64,000 nt of DNA from Paramarasmius palmivorus (Eukaryota; Basidiomycota; Agaricomycetes; Agaricales; Marasmiaceae). The notes beneath the pieces are model-generated. The model was not told the DNA's origin and made no database searches. It was given only the letters and a program-made list of their open reading frames with translations. This document shows positions 1 to 11,972 of the stretch, piece by piece (the stretch's first letter is position 1; every line of letters begins with the position of its first letter). Made by a program: the position numbers and the translations under genes. The stretch spans positions 1-64,000 of the forward strand of contig JAYKXP010000172.1 in assembly GCA_037176845.1 (NCBI GenBank), written 5' to 3'.

Positions 1-1020
1 CTGACTCTAACGTCTTCCAGTTTCCTTCGATAACGAACTGTTGAAGTTGCGGTAGGAGCTCAGGTCCATTATCGCTATGCATGAAGAAGCAATGGACCAG
101 AGTGGCTTCCACATGAAAGCATGTCACTTTAAGGAGTTTGGGTAATAGGCGCTGAGTAGGTGCTACAACGGGTGTAAGTACTATGGCTTCAAGATAATCG
201 AATAACCCTTACTTTCATAGAAAAATTCCCCCAAGATCTTGACCAACTGTAGCCCTACTCCGAATGCCAATAGGAATTCGTACACGCCAAAGATGCCCCC
301 TTCCACGACAGCGATAATGGAGGCGCGTTTGAGCTTCGGAGCAACTGCAAACTTCGCGAGTAGCAGAGGGAGGCTGTCTTCCTTCTCGGAAATGGGATGG
401 TCCTGGACCAGCGTTATGTCTTCCAAACATGGAAAAGCGACCTGCGACCATCCGAAGCTTGTCCTAGCAATCGCCGAGTACAGCGTCAATTTAACCAACG
501 TTGACGAATAGGCCGACGTTAAAGCAAATTGAAAACGACTGTCCACCGGCTTGATCTGCAGGGTCTTGACGGTTGGGACATGAGCCGAAAGGTGTTTGAC
601 GAAGACAGTGGATAAAGCAGGCCAGTCGGCAAATCGGATGGAAGAAGTGACGCAAAGGGAACGTGTATTCTCTCCGGAGCAAGCTTTGCTGATGCTGTAG
701 AGGATCTGATACATGGGCACTGCGACGTCAAACACCATATGACGCAAGGGAGGCTTTGAACCGTGTTCCACGATCGCGGTAATATACCGCTCGCAAAGGT
801 CGATTTTATGAGGTTCGATGGTAATGGCACTCATCAGGCGCCAACGAGCAATATTGAAGAAAAACCGGGAAACAAGGGTCAGAATGACGAGGTCGGTACG
901 AGGAAGGTAAATGCAGATACGATCCGCGATCTCTGGACTGAACTTGGGTATTTGAGAAGCAGCGCGAGTAATGGGTGTCGTATACATAGCAATTTTGAGC
1001 GAAACTAGAGGCACTGCCAA
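1..1020 (-). CDS. F-box domain protein (3' end outside window)
   Basis: The N-terminus carries an F-box-like segment at about residues 25-65 (FSPEIADRICIYLP, then LVSRFFFNIARW), the Skp1-binding motif of SCF ubiquitin ligases; the rest would be a substrate-binding, LRR-like region. The frame seems to end at 181, but a GT-AG intron at complement(163..212), 50 nt with branch-like acttac, removes that stop and keeps the frame open to base 1, so the gene runs off the window. The start is either Met at 1020 or the in-frame Met at 987, which begins MYTTPITRAAS; the second looks more natural. F-box proteins are heavily expanded in Agaricomycetes. The call is by motif only; the substrate is unknown. 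Confidence 0.6.
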
Positions 1021-1586
1021 TCTATATGTAATATCTGCATCAAATGACGAAACCTACAAGTGGATTTGGGAAAGAGGAAAGACCCGAACTTTGAACGAAC
1101 ACTTCAGGCTTCTTCCTGCCGGTTTCCCTGCATCTCCGCGCTGTGGATCTCAGATACCAATACGGTCTAGAATGCTGAAAACACCGCCAATAGAAACAAT
1201 TCCATACTTAAAGAGAAGACTCTTTCAAGCGGAGCTGCTTGATGCAGAGCAGGCAAGTTCGACCACCCTGAGTAATCGCTACTATGGAGCTACCAACGGT
1301 AGTATAGCGCAAAATGTCACTTCTTTCTAGCGATATTCTGATAGAGAAATACGTGTTCCTTTGCAGCTTTCTACCCGTATTCCTTTTCGACTGCGTCCAA
1401 AGTGATCACCTGGGGGCGTAGCGACAGTTGGAGATCAAGCTGGCTATCCGCCAATACAACAGACTTGAGCAAAAATCTGGTATTCAACTGGGTAAAACCA
1501 CCAGTAAAGTACATAGACTCGAATGTTAGACAGCGTATGTCTACCTTTGCAATACAAGAATACCAGACTAAATCTCCTGTTTCCTT
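1021..1586. other. intergenic, no gene seen
   Basis: This stretch lies between the divergent 5' end of the F-box gene and the 3' end of gene A. The open frames here have no recognisable domain and no consistent splice pattern. Confidence 0.4.
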
Positions 1587-2774
1587 CTAATGGCGACCAT
1601 CAGAAATCTCCATCCTGCGGAGTTGCTTTGCCGTCGTTTCTTCAGTTTCATCCCAGTTCCCAGCTCTTCTCTTCACGGCGAAAGTAGAGGGTTTCCGATG
1701 AGAGCTGGCATCGCAAATTGCTTTGACATCGACTTGCTAGAGATAGTATAATATGTCAGTTGACACAAAATCAATGCGCTGAGCTTCGACCTCTTACTTT
1801 GCTAAAATAATCGTCCAGTAGCGTTATCGTCCTCAAGACTGGGACAGTCTTGTACAATGAACGAGCAGGTCGAATAGTCATCAGTGTAAACTGCACTTCT
1901 ACGATGTCTCCAACTCTGAAAATGGCCGGAGATACAGGTTGAAACCTGGAACCACACGTCAATGACAACGGTATTTGAATACCAACCAGCTATGCATACA
2001 CACTTTAACTCTTTCTTGTCTATGCCTTGCGCTCTTTCGTAACCAACAACGTTCTCTCGAATATGAACAAACTCAGAGGAGCTTCTCCGCAAGATTTGTG
2101 CGGGATCGATCTCAGAGCCAATCTCTACTGGTTTCTCCCCTTTGGCCAGGCGTCGGGAAGTGAAATATCGGTTGCTTATTGAGACGCTGGGAACTCCGCA
2201 AAATTCTCCGAAGCAACTGAGTGTTTCGAGGCCCTGCAGAGGTACGTTCCGTTTCAACATCAGGTCGCCAATCTTAATCCCCGATACCGCGCTGTCAAAT
2301 TCTGGGAGACCAAGGCCAGTAAGAGTGACTCCTTGACGAAGAACGCTCGCATTTGTTTTCCTAAGAAGGAATAGTAAGATAGTTATTGCATCTGAATCGC
2401 AATGAGTCACCTTCCAATATGCTTGTTGAATGGTGGAAGCTCCGAACAAATAATGATTCCTTGCATCTTAAAGACTATTTCTTCGGGTTCGCTTGTTGGT
2501 GTGACAAGCCGCCATGCGCAGGGAATGCCACATTCCATCGTCTGCATGGAGCTTGAATCCTATTCAAAATCAGACAAGCAAAGGAACGTTGATGACGCTA
2601 GCTGACCTCCAGGAGTTTAGAGACATTAGCTTTAGCATGTTCTGCCTCTGATCGCTCCTTAATCCACAGTTCGAGCGCCTTCCCTGGTTCACACAAATGG
2701 AGATGAGCAAGACGAACATCAAAAGAAGGAGGAAACAACTTACTGGCATTCTGTTCATCGTAGTTCTCCATCAT
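1587..2774 (-). CDS. gene A, conserved agaric protein of unknown function (paralogue of gene B)
   Basis: Six exons (2774-2744, 2683-2607, 2559-2411, 2360-2004, 1945-1798, 1736-1587) add up to 912 nt, 303 aa. The order of conserved blocks is an N-terminal ALE..24-residue exon, a short AWRL / EEIVFKMQGI block, VTLTGLGLPEF, SISNRYFTSRR, EIDPAQIL, FVHIRENVVGYE, FRVGDIVEVQ and VLRTITLLD. The same blocks, intron positions and phases occur in gene B at 18.5-19.7 kb. I recognise the NRYF..R / DPNG / HT.EN..YY / GDIVE.Q pattern as a widespread Agaricomycete family without assigned function. No signal peptide or membrane span. The intron donor at 2606 (GTCAGC) is weak and was accepted because gene B has an intron of the same phase there. 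Confidence 0.6.
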
Positions 2775-3291
2775 CTTACCGCGAAATCGCGAATGCCATT
2801 GTCAGGTTATATTATGTCGTCGAATGAAGACTGTTTGGAACGAGTTCGGAACGGAACTTGTCGCTGAGTCGGTTTATTTCCGCCATCAGTTACTTACCTA
2901 ATAAGTACCTGTAAAGAACAACCATCAACAAACACCACAATCTTCTACCTGAAACGACCATCGGCAATATCTACCTTTCAGGTTTCTTCTTTCAACTTGC
3001 CACCGAATAGCGCCAAAACGAGTGTGGGGCCTTGATGACATTGGAGAGCCGTGTGACCTTTGAATCCCCGTCGCTTACCGATTCATGATTCCTGAATTAG
3101 TTTTCTACTTCGACTACACTGCGCCGGCAAAACCAGCAATCTCCGGCGACCCAGAGACGCTACAACACGATTGATGCTTCCAAAAAAGTCATGACTTCCG
3201 CATTAAGACCAGCAAGTACGCATATAAGGGCCCCTATCACCCCAACCACACCCTCTTCAATCTCCTGTGTTCTCTTCCTCACAAGATATTC
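2775..3291. promoter_or_regulatory. divergent intergenic region with TATA box for gene D
   Basis: No coding signal was seen. A TATA-like box (catataaggg, 3221-3230) lies about 65 bp before the ATG of gene D and is followed by a CT-rich leader. Gene A starts on the other side on the opposite strand, so both genes probably share this region. Confidence 0.4.
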
Positions 3292-5771
3292 ATGCCGAAG
3301 CAAACTCGACTAAAGGTACAACTACCTGCACCGTCTATCAACTCTAACGCGCCTCCATTGTCTCCAGGGTACGTATCCTCCGCTTTTCATTGGCACTTAC
3401 TAAGCCATCTATCCAAGGTCGGACCTGACTCCTATACCGTCTTCCAAGGAAGCATCCTCCGACGAGAAGTCTTTAGGCGATCCTGGTCGTCAGGTCACTC
3501 AGTCCAGTGTCAGTAAAGGAAAATCCAAAGCGTAAGCCCCCATACTCTCCGCCTTTCTTGCCAATACCAACCTTGACGAACAAAACAGAATACCTAATCC
3601 ACAGGAATTACAAGGCACCGGAAACATGGAGTGCGATACTTCTACTATCAAGAAATCTGGAGCTCAGGCACCGTCGAGAGCAGCAGCGCGCCGAACTAGC
3701 GAAAGAATGTAAGTTTTGGCTTTTGCTATTATCTTGCAATTAATGCAACTGTGGCTCTGCTAGCAATAAAGGAAGAGCGACGCGAGGGAAAGGAAGCAAA
3801 AAGGTCGGCCAAGCTTTACCTGATACAGAGGCACAGTTAAGACAATTCGTCCCCCTTTTCGTGCAACATCTGAACCATCATTCATTTGGCAGAGAACAGT
3901 CGACAAAAGCGACGTTGCAAGGCATAAAGATCAAGCAAGAACCGGGAATCGATGCTACTGCAGCACCAATTGCGTCTCAGCCTCCAAAGACTCTGAAAGT
4001 GGCTCGATCCAATAGTCCTGAATGGTGAGTAATCTTTAATAGGCTTGATTTACAGGGCTAAACGGTGTTTCAGGGATGATGACCGACTTCTCAAAGACTT
4101 CGGGGTTCCTACCGGAAAGAAACGTGCTCACGAAGAGTAAGTTCCTCAGATTATGCACTCCAAATTCGAGAAACTGAGGGTGAATCGCAGTGGAAGTCCA
4201 GCAGAACAGGTCCCAAGGTGATTCCAACTTTTACCTGCAGCACGGACATCATACTAACACCATGTAGTTCCTCGGCCAACTCAAGCCAACTCTCAGTCAA
4301 AAAACCAAAGTATACTCTGGAAGAAGCGGAGGAACAAGACGAAGAAGAGACTGAAGCTGAGTCCAGCGACGGTAACGAGCAAGTGGAAGATCGGGGCAGA
4401 GAAGGCGAAGATGTATCTATGGCAGAAGAACAAGATGATGACGAATCAGGAGGCGGAAGTTCGTCTGAAGAAGAAGAAGCTAACAAGTATGTTTCGATTA
4501 CTCCGAGATAAACCATCATTAATTTGACATACTACAGTGAAGACCCCTATGCTAAAATGCTTCCTGTGGTTCGGCATATATTCCATACCAAGTACCAGCA
4601 TCGTGTATTGCGAAATTTCTACTTGAATCTAGCTCAGCGTCCTTGGATAGCAAAGTACGTACCTTCGTTCTTTTATACGCTTTAATAGTAACTTCAGCAT
4701 GCGACCCGGGACCCTCATCCCATATGCAAAGAAACTATCTGAAGAACCAGAGGTTGCCCTAGCCCTCCCGGCCCGATACAGAAAGGTTATGCCGCACCTT
4801 AACACCATCGAGCAAACGTAAGACCTCCAACTTCATAAACCGGACTTCACTGACGTTGATGTTCGCAGTGCCGTTATTCGTATGATGACTTTTGAGCGGC
4901 ATGATCAGTATATGAATATTGCGAGGACCTCTCCTTTTACTGTTCGCACTCACCGCAACATGCCATCAGCGGTCATCGCCACCAATCTACCTGCCGCTAA
5001 CCTACCTGCTGTCTTTGTCACGGTGGCACTTGCTCAAGGATCGGAGCTACTACATGGTACCGGAGACGATTTGCAGAAATCCCGCAAACTCTATGTGCAA
5101 TTACTCGAACAGGAGTTTGAATACGCCTCGGCATTCATCTGCACGATGATGAACGACGACGCTGTTCATTGCCCCATCGTTCGCTCGGCGCTGCAGCTGC
5201 AATCGAAGAGAGAAAATTTTTCTCCACCAGCTCCCCGGGACCCTTGTAAGTACAATTCGTCTTTGCGCAGATTGCATACTAAGTTCCTTAATAGCGGGAC
5301 CCAGCACAGAAAGCCTAAACAACTTTAGCAACGCCAAGAAGAAGAGGAAGAACAAGCGCGCCGAAAGTGCGCCCTCTACTCTTCCTCACCCGGCATTCAA
5401 ACTCTTTGCCGAGGAAAGTGAGTCGATGGTCTGGCCTTTGCTACAATTTATCGTTTGTCTGATGAAGGCCTTCAGTACCCATTTATGATGGGAGACCCGA
5501 CCCTGCGAAAGGTAATCAGGGTTTTAGGCCTTCTACCAACGGCTGGAAAGCCCTTGCCTCAATGAAGCGATATCCTGGAGAGATCCCGGACGGTTCCGTT
5601 GTTATTCCAGGATTCACTATCTCTGGACCGTGGAGACTGAAGGTCAACATTGCCCATCCTACTGCCCATTTCAATTTAATCTTCGCTATCGTTCTTACCG
5701 ATCCGGTGCAAATTCCGCAGCAGACCGACGGCAACGAGGGCGCGCAGGGTTCAGGAGCCGAGAACGAGTAG
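3292..5771 (+). CDS. gene D, acidic nuclear-type protein of unknown function
   Basis: About ten short exons separated by introns of about 50 nt. The N-terminal third is Ser/Lys-rich and disordered and contains the SUMO-consensus-like IKQEPG (about 3930). A strongly acidic stretch at 4310-4490 is rich in Glu, Asp and Ser. The C-terminal folded part includes RHIFHTKYQHRVL, IRMMTFERHDQYM, RYPGEIPDGSVVIPGF and HFNLIFAIVL. Its last domain resembles that of gene C (RYPFAEVSENTLVSVVFTL, HFNGLFAIVL), and both genes start in the same context, gatattcATGCC. The mix of acidic tract, Lys/Arg patches and a SUMO site suggests a chromatin or transcription role, but no DNA-binding domain is visible. The exon order is well supported in the first half and at the C-terminus; the middle splice sites are tentative. 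Confidence 0.5.
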
Positions 5772-6114
5772 TTTTTCGACTCGGGGACTAAGTGCTCATT
5801 CATTATCATCCGTGGAACTTTGCTTTTATGTATCACAATTTCTCCGGCATTCAACTCGTACATGTATTGCAACTATCCCATACTCGTAGCCTGCAGTATT
5901 GCCTTGTACTTCATTTTATGAAACATCCCGCAATGAATATGCCGCTGTACTCCTATTTCTAGACTGACTTGAGCGCTGACTCAAACGCAGTGAGATCGCA
6001 AAACTTCGGTGGTTCTTTTCTGCATGCTGCATCGTCACAGTGGCAGGAATATAAACCTAAAGGTTCAGCACTGCCTCGAAGAGGCCAACCCCAGTCATGT
6101 TTGAATTGAAAGAG
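5772..6114. other. intergenic, no gene seen
   Basis: No domain and no long frame. It follows the stop of gene D and runs into the orphan promoter copy. Confidence 0.4.
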
Positions 6115-6590
6115 TAAAGCTTTGAGTTGTAGTGGATGAGAGTGGTGAATGCTGCTCTTTGGTGTTTTTTGGTGTCTGCTTTTATACCAATTTCCGGGGG
6201 TCGAAAACCCAAGTAGGGTGGGCTAATTCGGCTTCATCACGACCCGCTCTTGGAGTCGTAGAATGTAGATGAGTATCGGACGTATCCACAGTATACCCGT
6301 GCGCCCAACGATGATTTTGAGTGGGCTGTACTATGGCAGAAGTTGGCCAGTGACGCAACAAGAAACGAAAATAAACTTGAACTGTGGCAGTTTGCAAAGG
6401 GATCAGCCGTTCTCTCGTATGATGTCTCGTCATGTTTCAACGAAACTGTCTTTGCGCTCGTCTCCAAACGGCCCGGGATCACGCTCGTTTCCACAAAAGA
6501 TTTCGTATAACGCTTGCGCTCGTACTCCCAACTTCTCCCGCTGAAGTCGGTATTCGGTAGCAAGCCAGAGGTGTATGGGGTTACGAGTTC
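6115..6590 (-). repeat. orphan copy of the glycopeptide gene promoter
   Basis: This stretch matches 51118-51460, the 5' leader and promoter of the secreted glycopeptide gene, in the same orientation. Shared blocks include the leader gagttgtagt.gatg, gaat.ctgctctttg, the reverse-strand TATA in tttataccaattt, tcggcttcatca, gtagaatgtagatg, gcgcccaacgat and cccgctgaagtcg. Where the functional copy has its ATG and signal peptide, this copy has unrelated sequence, so only the control region remains. Confidence 0.6.
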
Positions 6591-7006
6591 GAATGAAATG
6601 AAGAGCTCGTTCTTTATGGGGGCCATGGGGTTGTATCCATCAGCGAAATTTTCGCATGCCTTCCTCTTGGAGTTTTCTCGGAGTTTCGGCATTTACCGGT
6701 TGCCCTCAGTGTGTTACTTTCAGTCTTTACTTTCAACTTGTTCTTCGACAGTCTGTTGCAGGCGGTAGAATGGTTCCGTTGTTTCCGTTTTTCTTTGTGA
6801 AGGTCAGTGTTTCTTATGTTCTGTCTGGCTGATTCTGGTGCATCTTTTGTAGGCCACGATGTTCCCATCTGTCTTTCAACCTCTCAGTCAATTTAGCTAC
6901 GTGACGTTACTGGTAAATGCAGTTAGGTTGTACTTAAGGGCGATTGTGGGTTGAGTGGGCTTATTCTCCCTTTCCGTGGTCGTTGGTGCGTCATTTGCGC
7001 TTTATT
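6591..7006. other. 5' flank of the MYND gene, no other gene seen
   Basis: T-rich sequence without a recognisable domain. It would hold the promoter and leader of the MYND gene. Confidence 0.3.
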
Positions 7007-8966
7007 ATGGGTCGTACTGATGAACGCTTGCAGACTTTCATGGCTACTGTTACAATCGAAGACATTCGGAGCATGGCTAGCTGCTCTAATCCTGCCGTTC
7101 TTGGGCATATTCGTTCCATGCTCAACGTGGAACATCCAAGCGGTCATGCTGCGTCGTCGGTTGTTGTTGCGCATTGTTGTCGATTGCTGGCGGTTTTGGA
7201 GGCTTTCGACACCTACCTTCGGTCTGTTGGCCCGTCCACTGCGGTCGAATTCCCTGGCGAGGATGGAGAGGCTAGTTGGAAACTTCTCCGAAGGACGTTT
7301 GTTGTACTCGAAATCTGGAGCCCGTTGTTCAGGCCGGTCGTCAATCGTCCTCCTGTACTGGAGACGCCTGGATGGTTGAATGAAGTCGTTCGGGTTGTTT
7401 TTGGATTGATTTACGTTGTCCTGGAATATCACGGCGATTCTGCCCTTTGCAATGCTTTCTTGCGCTCGGAGGATGCGATGGTGATGTGTTTGCGGGTGTT
7501 CTACGAGGTGTTGGCTGTGGATGGTTCCGTATTGCGACATATTGTTGCAGTGATTATCCACCCGAATTGGCCATCAGGAACGTTCCAGGGGGAAAGGTCG
7601 CGGTTGATATTGGGAAGCGTGACTCGGAGTCATCCGGAGGTCGACTTTCCAAGGAGCACCGTTTTGCGTTTCGTTCATCTTCTCCGACCGTCCCGTGTTC
7701 TGCAAGACGCTCCAGAACTTCATGGTATTGCTGTGGCTTTGATGCATTTGAAGGAATCGACGCTCCGTTTCATGCAGCTTCGTCTTCCTCATTGGTTGGC
7801 CAGCTGTGCTCTGTATACCACGAATCGTCTTCGTCGGGCTCTCCGCGGTGGGGATGTAGCGAATCTGCAGTTTGATGTGGATATGGTTGGGTTGCTGCTT
7901 CTGCTTTGTGTTGAATATCTCGACACTGTCAGCAGGTCTTTTGGCAGTAGTGGGTGGGTGTTGGATGCGGTACGTGGCGGCATTGTTCGGGCAGTGTTGG
8001 ATATCGGTGCGTATGTCGAAGTTGAGAACGTGAAAGCAGCCGACGTGTATTACGGTCGCCTTGGTACGGAGTTGGAGAGGGTTTGTGATGTTTTCCTGCA
8101 GTCACTGTTGCCTCATTTGTTGTCTCCGGGTATCTTGTGTGCGGTGAAGAAGGTTTTGAACCATCGTGGTCCTCAGAATCCGACATCGCCGGTTGGCTGG
8201 GGATCGTGGGCTGATGTGGTTGCTCAAGTCTGCGAGATATACTTTGGGTACAAGGTATCGGAGTATCGGAAGGAGACGAAATGGACTTGTTCGAATGAAA
8301 CCGTGAGTCGTGATTCTCGTTGTATATTGGTGCTGATTGCTGGTGTAGTGTCCGCGAGACTTGTCTGACAAGCTCCTTCGACTTCAAGGAGAGGCCCCGG
8401 TGAGTGTGATATAGTGTGTTTTGTAGCCGTGCTCACTGTTAAAGGAAAGGATGACGTTCGTGGGCGGAAGATATTCTTGTGTAAGGGTTGTATGGAAAGT
8501 ACTTATTGTTCCGAGCATTGCCAGCGGGAGGATTGGGGGACTAGACATCGTGGAAAGTGCAGGTGTCGCCAGAAGTCGTGTTTGGGTAAGATTCTTCTTC
8601 TTTTCTTTTCTTTTTTGTTGCGTAGCTTACTGATACTTGTTGGAAGCGGGCGAGATGTCGGTGACGCGATTTGACAAGGCATTTGCGAGGTACTTCGTCT
8701 ATCGGATGCTGCTGGCTCACTCCAAGGACTTTCTGGCGTTGCGTGCGAAGTTGCGGCCGACAGAATGTCTTATGATGGATCTTGGAGATTCCGTTTATCA
8801 TCTTCAGGTCGTTAATCGAGCTTCGTTGGAACGATACGATTTCCCAATGGTTCCTGGGGATTATTGTGCTGATGATATTGTTGTAGTTAAGTTTCCCAGA
8901 CAAGGAGTTATGCTGTGGACCTGGCATCGTGTGGTGGAGGTGAACCCACCTCCGTTGGACTTGTAG
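7007..8966 (+). CDS. MYND zinc-finger protein
   Basis: Exons 7007-8302, 8349-8399, 8450-8585 and 8647-8966 total 1803 nt, 600 aa. The first 430 residues are an unrecognised helical region. The MYND finger is spread over three exons: W.CSNETCPRD, then LCKGCMESTYCSEHCQ and DWGTRHRGKC. All zinc ligands are present (C-x4-C, C-x2-C, YC-x3-C, H-x3-C). About 110 residues follow the finger. MYND fingers bind Pro-rich peptides and are abundant in Agaricomycetes. The frame is also open upstream to 6944; I prefer Met 7007, and the still later Met beginning MATVTIEDIRS is possible. The intron at 8400-8449 could also be read as a 27-nt intron, which is too short to be likely. Confidence 0.7.
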
Positions 8967-9105
8967 TTCAATTTATTCTCTTCATTTTCGGTTTACTGAA
9001 GTCACTTTGGTATTTAAGTGTCGAACTGAATCTGTTTGGGATGTAATTCGTTGTTGTCACCGCTGTAATTTAGTTTCGTCGAACTGTGTCTAATACATGT
9101 GATAG

Positions 9106-9723
9106 CTACTTCGAATCCGGCATATCGAATGGTTTAGGCTCAGTTTTCAGCTTTTGGGGGCTTGGAGATATGTCGTCTGCCGCCTTCCGTTTGAGCTGCT
9201 CGGCGCTGCTTGGGTTGGGTTGGGTTGGATACAATGGCCATTGCACATGTAGTATGCCGTTGTACAGGTAGACGCGGACGTCGTTTGTCTGTGTGTTTTC
9301 ATTAGCGATGTTGGTTACATGTAGCTGGATACGGCTTACCGTTATATGTGGTGGTGTAGAGAACGACCTTTTGAATCTGCCGTATCTCATTTCTGATCTG
9401 ACGCAAGGTCGAGAGGTCGTGACCTGGGAAGCGGGTACCCCTGGGAGTGCTGTTTGGTGTGCGAAATCGTCTCCCGTGTCCACCCATTCGCGAGTCGACG
9501 CATTGTAGATCTTAAAGCTCGGGTAGCGAGAACCTTCGACGATAACTGCATCAGCAGAGACGATGACGTTGATATTTTCTGCTCGAACGCCCGGGACCTC
9601 AAATAGAGCTATGTAGACCTTGCTTTGTGGATCGAAGAATACGTCGGACCTGTGCATTTTGAGGTCAGCGATTATATGTGTGGTGGTTTTGGAGGATGAA
9701 ATACCTTGGCTCCCAAGGGCCAT
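9106..9723 (-). CDS. small heat-shock protein (Hsp20/alpha-crystallin family)
   Basis: The alpha-crystallin core is recognisable: RSDVFFDPQSKVYIALFEVPG, then NVIVSADAVIVEGSRYP, RYGRFKRSFSTP and VRVYLYNGILHVQWPL, matching the family pattern of DV.ED......FELPG, RYG.F.R....P and NGVL.V..P. These are ATP-independent holdase chaperones. A 51-nt in-frame intron at complement(9289..9339) should be removed: this joins ..PPHIT directly to TNDVRVYL, as in the family, instead of a 17-residue insert. A Lys-rich tail (KRKAAD..KLKTEPKP) follows, which is unusual and looks like a nuclear targeting or SUMO-type segment. Confidence 0.75.
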   Translation of the reverse strand: MALGSQGISSSKTTTHIIADLKMHRSDVFFDPQSKVYIALFEVPGVRAENINVIVSADAVIVEGSRYPSFKIYNASTREWVDTGDDFAHQTALPGVPASQVTTSRPCVRSEMRYGRFKRSFSTPPHITVSRIQLHVTNIANENTQTNDVRVYLYNGILHVQWPLYPTQPNPSSAEQLKRKAADDISPSPQKLKTEPKPFDMPDSK

Positions 9724-10802
9724 GATTGGTCGTTCGCTGGTTTGTTACAGTTGAATTCGCGGCGACAGGGTTTACCTGCGGCCTAATTAACCATGCGATT
9801 TTGTGGGCAAGCCAGTTGAGTTGGTCCCCGTTGAACGATATCTGTTTATGGGTGTGAAACGGAAGTGTGGCTCAGTGGGAAGAAGTGTACCTGTGTAGGA
9901 GACGCCATGATGCGTGTGCTGGTGGAGTGAGAAGCTGTGAGTCGGCGGTCCAATTTATGAAAAGAACCTCTCTCATTTGAAGGGCTTTGTTTCCCACAAA
10001 TTGGATGAAATAATACCGCGCCGCGTTGTTTGCTGTGGCGCACTTGCACGTATAACCCGACACGGGTGTATCCGTCTTTCTGATGAAGGGTTTGATTGAA
10101 TTGCGATTGAAAGTGGTGATTCTTGTCTAGGCCGTTCGAGGGAGTCAGCTCCATTAGTTAGACTCGACGGGGGAGCTAACAAACAAGGTTGAGCCTTGTG
10201 GTTGCTAAGCAGGTTCGCTAGATTTATGCGTCGGAATCGGTATCTTTGGATACATTGTTCCTGAGTGCATTCAGATCTGAGGGTTTCGTTATGGTGTGTA
10301 TCTTTTTCTGGGGTGCAGTGTCTATTATAGTTGCGTTGGCGTGGATGGATGAGGCAACGTTACGTTATGGTGTCGTTGCGTTTACTGTAGTCCCCTTATT
10401 TGTGTTACGGGCATGAATGCAATCGGGTTTTATATTTGTCGGGTTGGAGTGTCGGCCAGCGTTGGGTAATAGCTGGTGGAATCGGTGGTTAGTGAGGTGC
10501 TCGTGTGTGCTTTGGGTGGAAGCATTCTTACCGTGTCCGCGGTGCTTGGATTGGTTCTGATTTTTTAAGTTTCGGTTCGAGGTTCTCGGAAAGTTTGAGT
10601 ACAACTCTTTCCGCTGGAAGCTGTCAGTAATGGCAGTCGATGTTGTAGACGAGGGTGGGTGGATCATGATGTGATCCGTAGGTCCAATTCGGTCCTAGAT
10701 TTATTCCCGGTTTAGAGGTTTATTTTTCCTCGATGGCATTCTTTAATAGCCACATACTTCGCTGCTTTCCTTGTTTACTATCATCTGATCCCCTTCGACA
10801 GT
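9724..10802. other. intergenic, no supported gene
   Basis: About 1.1 kb between the sHSP 5' end and X1. Several frames of 60-100 codons overlap here in different phases without domain or codon-usage support. Confidence 0.35.
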
Positions 10803-11652
10803 ATGCCTGGTATTTCCTCTGCAGAGCGAGCTTTCCTCGAAATGTATCACGTTCCGCTCCTGCAGGAGTTGTTTAATCGCGTCGTGGATGCTTATCCTCG
10901 TGGATCGAATGGCTTTCTAGGTCCGATTCAGCCAGGGTCCAGCCCAGAGGACGCGAAGCTCGAGTTGATCGCTTTGCACAATCTTGCGGTAGGTGTCCGG
11001 TGTCCCTGGTAAAGATGAGTTTTATTGACGACGGTGTGACATAGACTTTCCCGCTGGATTATCAGCGATTCACGAGCGATAGACCTGTTCTTACTGAAAG
11101 GTTTCGGAAGAACTTGAAGCTGGTCATAGACTCGCTGTTGAGTCTTTTGGCTGGTGATACGGAGTCCGAATCGATTAGGCGCCGACTCGAGTGTCCTCCT
11201 GGGGGTTCTGTGCCTGAGAGGGACTTGTCGGTGGCGACTACTACGCAACTGTGGGCTGTTCAAGTTCATAGGCTTGTGGGCAGCCTGAAGACCCAGCTTG
11301 ACGTCGGTGCGGGTCTCGTTCAAGGTCAATTCGACGTCTATACTTTGTATTGGATGTATACCACTCTCGCGGATATGTTGGGAGTCGACATCGAGGCCGG
11401 TGTGTCTATCCAACATCACGTCGATCGTTGTGAGTCTTTTGAAATGTGCTGTTCTTGGTTCTGTCTTTTTATTGACTTCTTTTTAGTGTTGGAGGCGTTA
11501 GTTCTTCAGGATCGTTCTGGAGCTGGTGCCGTGGTGCTTGGTAAGCACTTGTCGGTCCCTTGGTTTGGCAATGTTATACTGAACCGTGGTTGTTTTTTTG
11601 GTTTATAGGTAACGTGGGTATAGATGTTGAGGCGCTCGTGAGGGAGCTGTGA
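10803..11652 (+). CDS. X1, member of an unknown three-copy family
   Basis: Exons 10803-10988 (186 nt), 11045-11429 (385 nt), 11487-11540 and 11609-11652 total 669 nt, 222 aa. Exon 1 encodes LLQELFNRVVDAYPR and a ...LIALHNLA end; exon 2 holds the core LECPPGG....ERDL....TTQLWAVQVHRLV and LADMLGVDIEAG. X2 (14.9 kb) and X3 (40.5 kb) share the same exon plan and motifs. No known domain, signal peptide or membrane span. Predicted mainly helical. A small soluble protein; function unknown. Confidence 0.6.
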
Positions 11653-11972
11653 TGTATGATTGTAGTTCTTGTGTGTAGTTAGGTGGGGGTGATTGCGTGC
11701 ATGTTACTGAAGAATGTATGTTATCTTGGTGAACGTTGTGCTTGTATAATAGGCCGGTCGTTCGTGATGGGTTTACGGCTCCCTTTCTTTTCTTTTGTTG
11801 GACGGTTATGGGTTGTATATCCGCTTGAGGGACCAAAGGCGATGCTGTGCTGCCAGTTATGCTTTTCTGGTTGGCACGATGTAGTGGTGGGGTCCGTCGA
11901 ATTCAAACCTGATTTGATAGAATCTTATATTATGCAGGTATAAGAGTCGAGTGTGAACGTACCTTTTAACTC
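11653..11972. other. intergenic between X1 and the double-MYND gene
   Basis: No domain or spliceable coding segment seen. It serves as the 3' flank of X1 and the 5' flank of the next gene on the same strand. Confidence 0.35.

Noticed and set aside
4151..4519. Ser-rich minus-strand protein
   Set aside because: It is the antisense of the Glu/Asp codons in the acidic exon of gene D.
8400..8426. 27-nt intron in the MYND gene
   Set aside because: Too short for fungal splicing; the 50-nt alternative ending at 8449 keeps the frame and the zinc finger.
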